A stretch of DNA of 64,000 nt from a virus, in IMG/VR virus record IMGVR_UViG_3300048925_000651, positions 1 to 64,000 of that record; one strand, 5' to 3'. Both the position numbers and the translations under genes were made by a program. Shown one piece after another: positions 1 through 7,566 of this stretch (within the stretch, counting starts at the first letter, position 1; the number at the start of each line of letters is the position of its first letter). The notes beneath the pieces were generated by a model. It ran no database searches and was not told the DNA's origin. It saw nothing but the letters and a program-made list of their open reading frames with translations.

Positions 1-1023
1 CTACACGCGCGGGTCTGCCATGGCGCTCATGAACTTCTCCGACGGCACGACAGCCAGGTGGGCGTAGCGCTCCGTCACGCGGATGGAGGAGTGCCCCATC
101 AGCTTGCTCACCTCCTGGATAGACATCCCGCCCTGCAGGAGCCAGGAGGCGAACGTGTGGCGCAGATCGTGGATGCGGCCGCCGGGGCCGAACGGGGTCC
201 ATACGTCCCGGCGCCAGTTCGACGAGTTGGTGTACTGGAAGACGAAAGGGCCGCCGGCCTTCACGTAGGGCTTGATCTCTGCGGCAACCCAGTCCGGGAT
301 CGGAACGTCGCGGATCTTCCGACTCTTGGGGTACTTCTTGATCTGCCCCGTCGCCTGGTCGCGCACGTGGGTCACGCGGAGCATCTTGCGCTTCAGGTCC
401 ACGCGCTCGGGTGCCAGACCGGCCATCTCCCCCCAACGCAGGCCGCAGCCGACGAGCAGTGCGAGGATGGCTCGATCCCGCGGCCGAGCCTTGAGCTTCT
501 TCATCATCTTGGCGATCTGCTTGCGGGTGAAGAACCGCATCACATCCGTCTCGCCGGGCTCGAGGCCGAGCTTGAAGGTCGGGTTGGTCTTGATGATCTC
601 CGCGTCGACGGCGGCCGAAAGCGATGACGAGAACACGCGGACGGCACGCGCGACGGTCGACTCGGCGAGCTTCTTGCCCTTGAGGACGACCACCCACTCC
701 TTCACGGCATGCCGCGTTATGTCGACGAGGGCAACGTCTCCCCAGTGCGGTTCGATGTGGTTCTTAATGAGGGAGGCGTCGGCGCGCTTCGTCGAAGGAG
801 CAACATCGTGCGCGGCCCACCACTCCGGGTGCCAGTCCGACCACTTCCGCGCACCGGCCGCGGGGTCCCGCCACCCCGGAAGCCGAGCCTCCTCCTCACG
901 CTGGGTCGCCATGGCGAGAGCTTTGGACTTGTGCGCGTGCGTGCCGGCAGAGCGGGTCTTGCCATCGCGATCGCGATAAAGCCCGCGCCACTTCCCAGAT
1001 TGCAGTTGCTGAGTCCATGCCAC
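1..1023 (-). CDS. int: tyrosine-family integrase
   Basis: Site-specific recombinase of the phage integrase (tyrosine recombinase) family, 340 residues, complete. Residues 1-60 are a basic arm-binding-like segment, 61-150 a SAM-like core-binding domain, and 160-335 the catalytic domain. The catalytic set is visible: Arg196 in GCGLRWGEM, Lys233/236 region, His285 and Arg288 in HDLRHT, His311 in LMGHSS, and Tyr320 in ERYAHL. The GTG start lies six bases after a TAGAGT -10 box, so the mRNA is probably leaderless. It diverges from a small Xis-like gene, as expected of a lysogeny module. No att core can be assigned in the window. Confidence 0.96.
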   Translation of the reverse strand: MAWTQQLQSGKWRGLYRDRDGKTRSAGTHAHKSKALAMATQREEEARLPGWRDPAAGARKWSDWHPEWWAAHDVAPSTKRADASLIKNHIEPHWGDVALVDITRHAVKEWVVVLKGKKLAESTVARAVRVFSSSLSAAVDAEIIKTNPTFKLGLEPGETDVMRFFTRKQIAKMMKKLKARPRDRAILALLVGCGLRWGEMAGLAPERVDLKRKMLRVTHVRDQATGQIKKYPKSRKIRDVPIPDWVAAEIKPYVKAGGPFVFQYTNSSNWRRDVWTPFGPGGRIHDLRHTFASWLLQGGMSIQEVSKLMGHSSIRVTERYAHLAVVPSEKFMSAMADPRV

Positions 1024-1029
1024 ACCCCT

Positions 1030-1035
1030 ACTCTA
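1030..1035 (-). promoter_or_regulatory. integrase leaderless promoter (-10 TAGAGT)
   Basis: On the minus strand TAGAGT is followed by exactly six bases and then the integrase GTG. The dispersed 12-mer TTATCTAGATAA lies 17 bases upstream, in the -35 position. The same architecture recurs at 47363-47396. Confidence 0.6.
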
Positions 1036-1052
1036 GGACACACGAAGTTGAA

Positions 1053-1064
1053 TTATCTAGATAA
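1053..1064. promoter_or_regulatory. dispersed 12-bp operator, perfect palindrome
   Basis: TTATCTAGATAA lies in the int/xis divergent region. It covers the -35 position for int and abuts the AAAGGAGG ribosome site of the rightward gene. It could control both directions. Confidence 0.75.
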
Positions 1065-1074
1065 AGGAGGACTG

Positions 1075-1269
1075 ATGAGGTTCTTGAACATGGCCGAGAT
1101 GGTCGAGATGACCGGCATCTCGCGCTTCACCCTCACGCCTGCGCTGCAGCGCGGAGAGCTGCACGGCTCACAGCGTGTGAAGCGGGGCACCTGGCGCGCC
1201 GAGGAGTCGTGCGTCACCGCGTGGATGCTCGGCGAGCAGTGCGAGCACCGGAAGGCGGCGGCCGCATGA
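1075..1269 (+). CDS. small MerR/excisionase-like HTH protein
   Basis: 64 residues. Residues 4-30 (AEMVEMTGISRFTLTPALQR) read as a winged-helix/MerR-type HTH such as those of phage excisionases. The ATG is preceded by AAAGGAGG at 1063-1070, fixing this start over longer upstream in-frame possibilities. It is divergent from the integrase, so an Xis or recombination-directionality role is the obvious inference. A plain transcription regulator is the alternative. An operator 12-mer overlaps its leader. Confidence 0.7.
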   Translation: MRFLNMAEMVEMTGISRFTLTPALQRGELHGSQRVKRGTWRAEESCVTAWMLGEQCEHRKAAAA

Positions 1270-1637
1270 GCGCAGTACCGCCCACCCCTTCCGACGAGAT
1301 GGACCGCTTCAGCTTCGACGGCGCCGAGGGCATCGCGTTCTGGATCGATTTCGACGCGGAGCCCGAGGACCGCAAGTCGACCATCATGCATGATGATCTG
1401 CCGACGCTGCTGGCTTTCCTGCGGCACAACTTCCCCGGCCTCTTCGATCCCACCAAGGAGGACGTGGAGCGGGCAGCGAAGGCCATGTGGGTGGCTCAGC
1501 AGGACGACCGCGCGTGGGCTGAGAGCGTTGTGGATGACGTGTTCTCGCCCGCCGACGACTGGCCGGAGGAGTGTGTCGATCTGGCTACGCTTGCCCACGC
1601 CGCCCTCTCTGCTGTTCACCCGGAGGTGACCTGGTGA
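1266..1637 (+). CDS. hypothetical acidic protein
   Basis: 123 residues, acidic. The ATG overlaps the previous stop by four bases (ATGA), so translation is coupled. Residues 50-70 (FLRHNFPGLFDPTKEDVERA) suggest helices, but I recognise no family. It belongs to the rightward post-integrase cluster. Confidence 0.7.
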   Translation: MSAVPPTPSDEMDRFSFDGAEGIAFWIDFDAEPEDRKSTIMHDDLPTLLAFLRHNFPGLFDPTKEDVERAAKAMWVAQQDDRAWAESVVDDVFSPADDWPEECVDLATLAHAALSAVHPEVTW

Positions 1638-1957
1638 GCGGCCGTATCGTCTTCGCGCCGACGCCTGATTGTACTCATGGGTGCGTGGGCAAGCCATTGG
1701 CCGAGAACCTTGCACCCGGCACCGTCTGGCAATGCGACGGCTGCGAGAAGCAATGGGTCGTCATCCGCGGCTCTCAGTACAACGAGACCTACTCCGCCTG
1801 GCGCGACGCCAACTCGCCGACACCGCAAGGCGAGAGCCGCGGTCCTCGGGTGCGGCCGAGCTGCGGACGGTACGCGGCGCACGGACCGCATCAATACTCG
1901 GACATTGGCACCGATACTCTGCCGTGCCACGGATCTACCGGGGAGGTGACCCCGTGA
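1634..1957 (+). CDS. hypothetical Cys-rich protein, zinc-ribbon-like
   Basis: 107 residues from a GTG that overlaps the preceding stop (GTGA). Cysteines in CTHGC and CDGCEKQW near residues 13-40 form two CxxC/CxxxC-like knuckles, and WQCDGCEKQWVV resembles a zinc ribbon. The C-terminal half has a lone Cys/His-containing segment. Likely nucleic-acid or protein binding; function unknown. Confidence 0.65.
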   Translation: MSGRIVFAPTPDCTHGCVGKPLAENLAPGTVWQCDGCEKQWVVIRGSQYNETYSAWRDANSPTPQGESRGPRVRPSCGRYAAHGPHQYSDIGTDTLPCHGSTGEVTP

Positions 1958-2334
1958 GCGCCCTCGACAACGCGAAGGCGGTCGTGGAGAACCCGTTCGG
2001 CGTCAGCCACCGGGAGACGATCAAGGCCTTGCGACGACTGATCGCTGAGCATGAGCGTGTGCTGGCTGAGCGGGCGGCGCCCCAGGAGTGGGAGTACCGC
2101 TACGTAGTCGAGGGCTGGAAGGACTCACCCGACCGAACCTTCCGTGCGTCCGGCATGTGGACGACCCGTGAGAGCGCGGAGAGCAGTCGCGACTGGCAGC
2201 GAGCACGGATCGGCGAAGAGCTTGAGTGGTGGCAGCCGCACATCACCGCTGCATTCGTGGAGCGGCGGCGGAAGCCGGGCGAGCCGGAACCCCTTCCCGA
2301 GGACGCCAACCAGACCGAAGGAGAGAACCGATGA
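1954..2334 (+). CDS. hypothetical protein
   Basis: 126 residues, GTG start overlapping the previous stop by four bases with a GGGGAGGTGAC ribosome site. An N-terminal helical segment is followed by a WEYRYVVEGW beta-like segment and an aromatic-rich middle. No family recognised. The four-base overlaps on both sides indicate one operon with neighbours. Confidence 0.65.
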   Translation: MSALDNAKAVVENPFGVSHRETIKALRRLIAEHERVLAERAAPQEWEYRYVVEGWKDSPDRTFRASGMWTTRESAESSRDWQRARIGEELEWWQPHITAAFVERRRKPGEPEPLPEDANQTEGENR

Positions 2335-2558
2335 AGATCGCAGAGAGTGGGCACCTTGAGTCGGGCCCCTACCGCAACCAGGCGGGAGCCGTCCTGCACG
2401 TCACCGGGCCCTGGCGCGGACAGCGCGTGAAGACGCTGGGTCGCATCTACGAGGCGGAAGCGCGTGATGCGCTGTTTGGTGACACGCCCTATCTCGTGAC
2501 TGCTGAATCCCTCAGCGAAGCGGGGTACGAGCCCATCCCCACAGACGGGAGCAAGTGA
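2331..2558 (+). CDS. hypothetical small protein
   Basis: 75 residues. The ATG overlaps the previous stop (ATGA) and follows GAAGGAGAG. The sequence alternates short beta-like strands (VLHVTGPWRGQRV) and one helix (EAEARDALFG). No recognisable domain. Confidence 0.65.
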   Translation: MKIAESGHLESGPYRNQAGAVLHVTGPWRGQRVKTLGRIYEAEARDALFGDTPYLVTAESLSEAGYEPIPTDGSK

Positions 2559-2728
2559 TGAGCGCGCGCGAGGAGTACAACCTCGGGCTACTGCGTCGCT
2601 ACGCATGGCCGGGGCTCACCCCGAGGCAGCGTCACCGGCTGTGGCGGCTCGATCCGCTGCTCTACGCGACCGTGCGGGGACTCGCGGAGGAGTTGGTTTC
2701 GGTACCCCAGGAAGGGAACAAGAGATGA
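2558..2728 (+). CDS. hypothetical basic micro-protein
   Basis: 56 residues, Arg/Leu-rich and helical, beginning MSAREEYNLG. The ATG shares a base with the preceding stop (TGATG), and its own stop overlaps the next start (ATGA). The tight coupling on both ends is the main argument that it is real. Function unknown. Confidence 0.6.
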   Translation: MSAREEYNLGLLRRYAWPGLTPRQRHRLWRLDPLLYATVRGLAEELVSVPQEGNKR

Positions 2729-3546
2729 GCGAATCGATGACCGCGAAAGCTCTGGTGGACCGTCTGCGCGCGTCGCTCGTGAAGCCTGGCGACGAAATGC
2801 CCGGTGGCATGTTCATGACGGAGGTCGCTCTCGGCTCTCGTCGTATCGACGGGCTGTACTGCGGTTTCTTCGGCAGCCGCGGCCGGTTCCTTCGCGGCTA
2901 CGAAGTCAAGGTGGCGCGGTCGGACTGGCTCCATGAGCTCGACCAGCCGGCCAAGGCCGAAGCGTGGGAGCAGAACGTGCACGAGTGGTGGATCGTCGCT
3001 CCCGACACCGAGATCGTGCGACCGGAGGAGCTCCCTCACGGGTGGGGCCTGCTGGTCCCGTCTCCGAATCCGCGGACGAAGACGCGCATGGATGTGATCG
3101 TCAAGGCGGCACGGCACGAGAACCGTAACCCGTCGTGGGAGGCTACGCACGCGATCATCCAGAAGGCTGACTCCGAGCGGATGCGCGCCACCAACGAGCG
3201 TGTGCGAGCGCTGCAGGCGGAACACGCAGCCAAGCTCGCCGAAGAGGTGGAGCGACGCCTCTCGTACGACAGCGATTCGGCCGAGCACTGGAAGGGGCGA
3301 GCTGAGCGCGCCGAGGAGCTGAGCGCGGAGATAGGCGACATCCTCGGCATCCGCATCATCGACGGCCAGTACGCCTATGGGTCGGCGGCGGTGTCGGTGA
3401 AGGAGCTTCGGGAGCAGTTCGGGCGCTATCTGCTCGCCAACAAGCAGGTGGACAGCATCCTGCGGCACAAGGTCCACCAGATCGGAGCCGTCAGGACTGC
3501 GCTCGGCGAAGCGACGAAGGCTCTCAAATCGATCGGAGTGGAGTGA
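2725..3546 (+). CDS. PD-(D/E)XK nuclease-like (MmcB/VRR-like) protein with coiled coil
   Basis: 273 residues. The N-terminal half carries RRIDGLYCGFF (Asp42) and RGYEVKVARSDW (Glu60-x-Lys62), the spacing and context of a restriction-endonuclease-like active site as in MmcB-type DNA repair proteins. Residues 150-205 form a charged coiled coil (ERMRATNERVRALQAEHAAK). A nuclease of DNA repair or recombination is the likely role; the exact family assignment is inference. It is the last gene before the HTH protein. Confidence 0.6.
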   Translation: MSESMTAKALVDRLRASLVKPGDEMPGGMFMTEVALGSRRIDGLYCGFFGSRGRFLRGYEVKVARSDWLHELDQPAKAEAWEQNVHEWWIVAPDTEIVRPEELPHGWGLLVPSPNPRTKTRMDVIVKAARHENRNPSWEATHAIIQKADSERMRATNERVRALQAEHAAKLAEEVERRLSYDSDSAEHWKGRAERAEELSAEIGDILGIRIIDGQYAYGSAAVSVKELREQFGRYLLANKQVDSILRHKVHQIGAVRTALGEATKALKSIGVE

Positions 3547-3586
3547 TGCACGCCGTCGCCCCCCCCTCAGGAGACGGAGGCACCCC

Positions 3587-3826
3587 GTGACTGAACCCCG
3601 CGAGGATGTCCGAGAAATGTCGAAGCGGCTGGCCCGGCACGACCGCAACCACCGTCGCATGCTGGTCATCGAACGTCGGTTGCGCGGCCTCTCCCAAGCA
3701 GACGTGGCCAAGCGCCTCGGCGTGCGCACGAGCTGGGTCCGACGCATCGAGCAGTACGACAGCGACCCGCGACTTTCCGAGTTGCGCCGCTACGAGCGCG
3801 CAGTCCGCGCGATCGTCGATAGCTAG
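3587..3826 (+). CDS. XRE-family HTH DNA-binding protein
   Basis: 79 residues from GTG. Residues 34-60 (GLSQADVAKRLGVRTSW...) are a clear Cro/cI-type helix-turn-helix, and the rest is basic helices without a dimerisation or peptidase domain. A 14-codon open frame from 3546 ends over its GTG and may couple translation. A copy of the dispersed operator overlaps its stop codon. Its position near int and the presence of about 20 operators make it a candidate for the protein that binds them, but this is inference; other HTH proteins in the window compete. Confidence 0.8.
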   Translation: MTEPREDVREMSKRLARHDRNHRRMLVIERRLRGLSQADVAKRLGVRTSWVRRIEQYDSDPRLSELRRYERAVRAIVDS

Positions 3827-3830
3827 CTAA
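3819..3830. promoter_or_regulatory. dispersed 12-bp operator (variant)
   Basis: ATAGCTAGCTAA overlaps the TAG stop of the XRE gene and lies 19 bases upstream of the TAGACT promoter of the first connector gene. Confidence 0.65.
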
Positions 3831-3848
3831 TCCGGGGCGGGGTGCACC

Positions 3849-3854
3849 TAGACT
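3849..3854 (+). promoter_or_regulatory. late leaderless promoter (-10 TAGACT)
   Basis: CCTAGACT followed by eight GC-rich bases and ATG at 3863. It belongs to the recurrent CTAGACTCCG module found before several structural genes. No convincing -35 is visible. Confidence 0.6.
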
Positions 3855-3862
3855 GCGCGCCT

Positions 3863-4312
3863 ATGCCACTCCGCCCCATCCCCCGCGACCAGGACTGGCC
3901 CGACGAGATCCTCGAGGCCGCCAAGGAGGAGTTCTGGGCGCGCATCGATGTGATCGACCCAACAACCGAGACCCGCGGCACCTACAACCCGGCCACCGAC
4001 CAGCGCGAGGGCGGCACCCCCGCGGCGACAGTCATCACCAACCGCGCGGCCCGCGTCCAGCACATCCGCTCCGGCCTCGACACCGCCGGCTCCTTCGAGT
4101 GGGGCCAGAAGCGCCCCTACCGTGTGCAGTACGAGCCTCAGCCCGGTGACCCGCTCATCACCAAGGGCATGGTCGTGCGCGTGGTCGCCACGCGGCGCAA
4201 CCCGAACATGAAGCGCTACGCCTTCACCGTCACCGGAGCGCCCGGCTCCGACCACGCCGCCGTCGGCCTCATCGACACCGTCTCCGAGTACGGAGTCGTC
4301 GCCGATGGCTAA
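3863..4312 (+). CDS. probable head-tail connector (stopper-like) protein
   Basis: 149 residues. It begins the run of connector genes that precedes the tail tube genes. Its composition (beta-rich centre, GDPLITKGMVVRVVATRRNPNMKRYAF) matches small head-closure proteins of actinophages, which sit beneath the portal and adaptor. The ATG at 3863 is chosen because it lies eight bases behind a TAGACT -10; an ATG 21 bases upstream would lie before that box. It overlaps the next gene by eight bases. The function is placed mostly by synteny. Confidence 0.6.
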   Translation: MPLRPIPRDQDWPDEILEAAKEEFWARIDVIDPTTETRGTYNPATDQREGGTPAATVITNRAARVQHIRSGLDTAGSFEWGQKRPYRVQYEPQPGDPLITKGMVVRVVATRRNPNMKRYAFTVTGAPGSDHAAVGLIDTVSEYGVVADG

Positions 4313-4733
4313 GCCACCCTTCGCCGAGCTAACCAAGATCGTCACCGACTGGCACGACTCCGTCCACGACCAGTCTCGCGCTGCAATGGAGCAGACCGGC
4401 GAAGAGGGCGCCGAGCTCGTCCGCGAGATCATCCACCTGAAGACCACCGACTGGGGCCGAGCGCGCACGGCAGGCGTCGGCGGCCCCCCGCGACCCTTCG
4501 CCGGTCGTATTGAATCCAGCGACATGCACGACGCCGTCGACACTCGCACCAACGTCGAGTCCGACGGGACGATCGAGACGCGCTGGGGCTGGAAAGACCC
4601 CAAGGACTACTACATGGTCCAGGAACACGGGTTCCCCGAGTTCGACACCAAGATCGAGGGCATGCAGTCCCTCGTCACCTCGCTCGATCAGGCCGAAGAG
4701 AGCCTGAAGGCCAAGCTCGGGAGGATCGAGTGA
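4305..4733 (+). CDS. HK97-gp10-like neck/minor tail protein
   Basis: 142 residues. The C-terminal half contains WGWKDPKDYYMVQEHGFPEF, the HK97 gp10-type signature in which an aromatic patch and 'EHG' precede a helix. The N-terminal half is a long helix. Proteins of this family join the head-tail interface between stopper and tail terminator. The gene order here (stopper, gp10-like, terminator, tube) is the canonical one. Confidence 0.7.
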   Translation: MAKPPFAELTKIVTDWHDSVHDQSRAAMEQTGEEGAELVREIIHLKTTDWGRARTAGVGGPPRPFAGRIESSDMHDAVDTRTNVESDGTIETRWGWKDPKDYYMVQEHGFPEFDTKIEGMQSLVTSLDQAEESLKAKLGRIE

Positions 4734-5188
4734 GCTACATCGAGGGACCCACCGACTTCACCGGCGACACCGAGTGCGCCAACATCATGGACCGCATCGG
4801 CGATCTCGCCGGCGGCCGCGTCTGGGAGATCCAGGTCCCCGACGATGTGGACCTCGCACGCGAGACCGACGGTGGAGTCCTCCCCTACGTGATCGTCCGA
4901 TTCGCCGACCCCCTCGCGCTCGCGAGCGGACGGAGCATCGCCGACGGCGAGCAGCACCAGCCCCAGCGGCTCAGCTTCACGATCATCGTGATCGGGGGCG
5001 ACGCAGACTCCGTCCGCAAGACCCTCACAGCGGTCAAGCGGCAGCTGATCGACTTCTCCCCCTCAGACAGTGCCAACGCGATCAAGGCCAAGGGCGGGTT
5101 CTCGTACCCCAACAGCGACACCACCTCGCGACCCACCCGCTTCCAAAAGGCCGGCTTCTTCTCGTTCACCTGGACCCCGGGCATCTGA
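4730..5188 (+). CDS. tail terminator protein
   Basis: 152 residues, GTG start overlapping the previous stop. The central beta strands (LPYVIVRFADP, QRLSFTIIVIGGDADSVRKTLTAVKRQLIDF) match the alpha/beta fold of lambda gpU-like tail terminators, which cap the tail tube and join it to the head. It is located directly before the tube genes. Assignment is from pattern and synteny. Confidence 0.65.
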   Translation: MSYIEGPTDFTGDTECANIMDRIGDLAGGRVWEIQVPDDVDLARETDGGVLPYVIVRFADPLALASGRSIADGEQHQPQRLSFTIIVIGGDADSVRKTLTAVKRQLIDFSPSDSANAIKAKGGFSYPNSDTTSRPTRFQKAGFFSFTWTPGI

Positions 5189-5215
5189 CCCCCTCGATGG
5201 GCTGAAATCGGCGCC

Positions 5216-5221
5216 TAGACT
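5216..5221 (+). promoter_or_regulatory. late leaderless promoter (-10 TAGACT)
   Basis: CCTAGACTCCGGCGCC then ATG at 5230, an eight-base gap identical to that before the terminase small subunit and portal genes. Confidence 0.65.
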
Positions 5222-5229
5222 CCGGCGCC

Positions 5230-5445
5230 ATGCTGCAGAACCGCACCTACCGCCACGCCAAGACCGGCGTCGTCGGCGAGTACCCCGAGGCGATGGCTGA
5301 GATGTACCCCGATCTGGTGGAGGTGCCCGAGGGCACGAAGCCGCTGGCGTACACGCCCCTCGACTCGGAGGCCGTCGCGGCCGTTCTGGAGAAGGCGACC
5401 AAGGCCGCCGACCGATCCGCCCCCGACACCGACGAGAAGGACTGA
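5230..5445 (+). CDS. hypothetical small virion-region protein
   Basis: 71 residues: an N-terminal beta-like segment (YRHAKTGVVGEYPEAMAEMYPDL) and an acidic Ala-rich tail. It is probably translated from a leaderless mRNA. It lies between the tail terminator and the tube, where small accessory head-tail proteins are common. No family recognised. Confidence 0.65.
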   Translation: MLQNRTYRHAKTGVVGEYPEAMAEMYPDLVEVPEGTKPLAYTPLDSEAVAAVLEKATKAADRSAPDTDEKD

Positions 5446-5448
5446 CTC

Positions 5449-6030
5449 ATGGTCAAGACCCGCCCCGGCTATGAGCTCCTCATGCTCGTGCCCGCCGTTG
5501 AGATCAACGGCATCCCGTGGATCGTCACGCCCACCGGCCTGGTGAACTACGAGACGCCGACGACCGCGGCGCTCAACATCTACCAGTCCATCGTGCTGCC
5601 GAGCCAGACGTACGCCTCCCAGGGCGGCAACATCTCGTGCGCCGTGCTCGACGACCTGAACCTCGGCCTCACCGACTCCGAGACCGACGACCAGAAGACC
5701 ATCTGCTCCAAGGGCAACAGCGCCGCGCTGACGCTCTACAACTACAACGCGGAGCTCAACTTCAAGCGCGACAAGGACCTCACGGCCGACTCGCTCTGGA
5801 ACCTCGCGCGCGACCTGACGCGGGCCGCCGACATCCCCTACTTCATCGTTCACCGCGTCCGCGGCGAGAAGGACTCCTCGGAGCCCCTGGCCGTCGGCGA
5901 CGAGGTGGACCTCTACTACGTCCACACCGACCTCCCCGTGGCGGGCTACAGCGACGACGACCCCATCCAGTCGCAGAGCGCCTTCATCCCCAAGGGTGTC
6001 GTCAACGTCGGCTTCAAGCTGACCGCCTGA
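5449..6030 (+). CDS. tail-tube-like protein (first of two)
   Basis: 193 residues. The beta-rich sequence has VGDEVDLYYVHTDLPVAGYSDDDPIQ near the C-terminus, which parallels AGDEVSIFRVQTDSRQHNR in the next gene. The two therefore look like paralogous tube subunits. Lying between terminator and chaperone genes also fits a major tail protein. One may form the tube and the other a collar or decorated variant; which does what cannot be read from sequence. Confidence 0.65.
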   Translation: MVKTRPGYELLMLVPAVEINGIPWIVTPTGLVNYETPTTAALNIYQSIVLPSQTYASQGGNISCAVLDDLNLGLTDSETDDQKTICSKGNSAALTLYNYNAELNFKRDKDLTADSLWNLARDLTRAADIPYFIVHRVRGEKDSSEPLAVGDEVDLYYVHTDLPVAGYSDDDPIQSQSAFIPKGVVNVGFKLTA

Positions 6031-6046
6031 TAGGAGATCCAGCAGC

Positions 6047-6829
6047 ATGCCGAACACCGAGATCAGCACCACCGGCAACGTCGGATGGTTCGCCGGGCCC
6101 GACAGTGCCATCCCCTCCGCGTCCTGGAGCTCCGGCCCCACGCTGGCGCAACTCCTCACGCTCCTGAACGTCTCCGCGGGCGTGAAGATCGAGGGCACCG
6201 ACTTCAGCGTCGAGGCCTCCGAGCAGGTCGACGACCGCTCCTTCGCTGATCAGGCGGGCGCGCAGTCGCGCGGCCCCGTCCAGGCGTCGGGCAGCGTCGA
6301 GGTCTACACCCCCGGCAAGGGCGACAACACCAGCTCGCACGCCGTGGCGTACAACACCTTCTCGACGCCGCGCACGCGACTGGCTCTGTGCCAGCGCTTC
6401 GCCAAGCCTCAGGCGAGCGCGCTCGTTGCTGGCGACGAGGTGAGCATCTTCCGCGTGCAGACGGACTCCCGTCAGCACAACCGCAACGAGGCGTCCCGCA
6501 CCCTCGGCGTGGGCCTCGTCTTCCAGGACGACGCGCTCATCAACTACATCGTCCCGGCCGCCACCCCCCAGTCGCCCACCGTGGCGATCCAGGGCGGCGC
6601 CAGCCTGACGACCGGTTTCACCACCGGCAAGGTCGCGATGCTCAAGGTCACGTACCACGGCCGCAACATCACGGCTGGTGCGACCTACACGTCGAGCAAC
6701 GAGGCGGTGTTCACCGTCTCCAAGGGCGGCGTCATCATCGCCGTCGGCCCCGGCACCGCGCAGCTGAACGTCAGCTACCCGGGCGCCGGCACGGTCGCCG
6801 CCCAGACCGTCACCGTCACCGCCCCCTGA
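6047..6829 (+). CDS. major tail protein with C-terminal BIG2 Ig-like domain
   Basis: 260 residues. Residues 1-170 form the tube-like domain. Residues about 178-260 are a bacterial Ig-like group 2 domain (GKVAMLKVTYHGRNITAG..YTSSNEAVFTVSKGGVI..VGPGTAQLNVSYPG), a common exposed decoration of siphovirus tube proteins that can bind host glycans. A strong GC hairpin follows directly, as often seen after highly expressed major tail genes. Confident as a tail-tube component. Confidence 0.8.
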   Translation: MPNTEISTTGNVGWFAGPDSAIPSASWSSGPTLAQLLTLLNVSAGVKIEGTDFSVEASEQVDDRSFADQAGAQSRGPVQASGSVEVYTPGKGDNTSSHAVAYNTFSTPRTRLALCQRFAKPQASALVAGDEVSIFRVQTDSRQHNRNEASRTLGVGLVFQDDALINYIVPAATPQSPTVAIQGGASLTTGFTTGKVAMLKVTYHGRNITAGATYTSSNEAVFTVSKGGVIIAVGPGTAQLNVSYPGAGTVAAQTVTVTAP

Positions 6830-6839
6830 TCGACCCTGC

Positions 6840-6863
6840 GCGAGGGGGCTTCGGCCCCCTCGC
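6840..6863 (+). terminator. hairpin terminator after major tail gene
   Basis: A perfect 10-bp GC-rich stem closed by a TTCG tetraloop begins 11 bases after the stop. There is no U-tract, so it may be an attenuator or an mRNA-stabilising hairpin rather than a full terminator. Confidence 0.65.
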
Positions 6864-6865
6864 CA

Positions 6866-6877
6866 TCAGCTAGCTAA
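6866..6877. promoter_or_regulatory. dispersed 12-bp operator (variant)
   Basis: TCAGCTAGCTAA lies three bases after the hairpin and 20 bases before the ATG of the chaperone gene. Confidence 0.65.
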
Positions 6878-6897
6878 ATCACGAGAGAGAAGAAGCA

Positions 6898-7566
6898 ATG
6901 AGCGATTCCATCGACTCCGACATCCAGGCGATCGTCGACGACGCGCAGGACAACTTCGACCTGGGCGCGCGCCTGCGCGGCACCTCCGTCCGCACCAAGG
7001 AAGTGCGCGTCTACACCGATGAGGTGACAGGCGAGAAGCTCGGCGGCGCGGAGATCGTTGAGGAGTTCAACGCCGACGGCATACGCATGCGCAAGCCGCG
7101 CTCGTGGGGTCTCACCGCGGAGCTCATCGCACTCAAGGCCGTGAAGGAGCCCTCGAAGGAGGAGCTCGAGCGCATCGAGACTCTCAAGCTCGAGATCAAG
7201 GGCCTCGCCGAGAAGCTCGAGGCAAGCTCGATCGACTTCAAGCTCCGCGCCATCCCGAAGGTCATCAAGAAGGACGCCAAGCGTGCCGCGCGCGAGCACC
7301 TCGGGATCAAGGGCAAGCTCTCCGTCGAGGACCCCCGCTTCGAGGACTTCCTCGACGAGGAGGACGCGCAGCTCTTCCACCGCACGGTCGTCAGCTTCCA
7401 TGACCACCAGGACGGCCGCACGCGCCGCGGCATCACGGTCGAGAACGCGCGCGCACTGAAGGCCTACCTCCCCGACAGCGAGTACAGCCGCCTCGCTGGT
7501 GGGCTGCGGGAACTGCTCTACCAGAACGCGATCGCCGACAAGGTCACCGAGGACGCGGATTTCTAG
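6898..7566 (+). CDS. tail assembly chaperone (short form)
   Basis: 222 residues, acidic and helical. It sits between tube and tape measure, the invariant site of siphovirus tail assembly chaperones (lambda G analogue), which coat the tape measure before tube polymerisation. The ATG follows GAGAGAGAAGAAG. The end of the frame (GAT TTC TAG) overlaps the start of a -1 frame that stays open for another 150 codons, suggesting a G/GT-type frameshift. Confidence 0.75.
   Translation: MSDSIDSDIQAIVDDAQDNFDLGARLRGTSVRTKEVRVYTDEVTGEKLGGAEIVEEFNADGIRMRKPRSWGLTAELIALKAVKEPSKEELERIETLKLEIKGLAEKLEASSIDFKLRAIPKVIKKDAKRAAREHLGIKGKLSVEDPRFEDFLDEEDAQLFHRTVVSFHDHQDGRTRRGITVENARALKAYLPDSEYSRLAGGLRELLYQNAIADKVTEDADF

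Noticed and set aside
1024-1074. attP core beside int
   Set aside because: No tRNA-end identity or other core could be recognised; attP may lie beyond the window's left edge.
3546-3590. 14-codon ORF before the XRE gene
   Set aside because: Stop overlaps the XRE GTG, but no ribosome site; possible coupling only.
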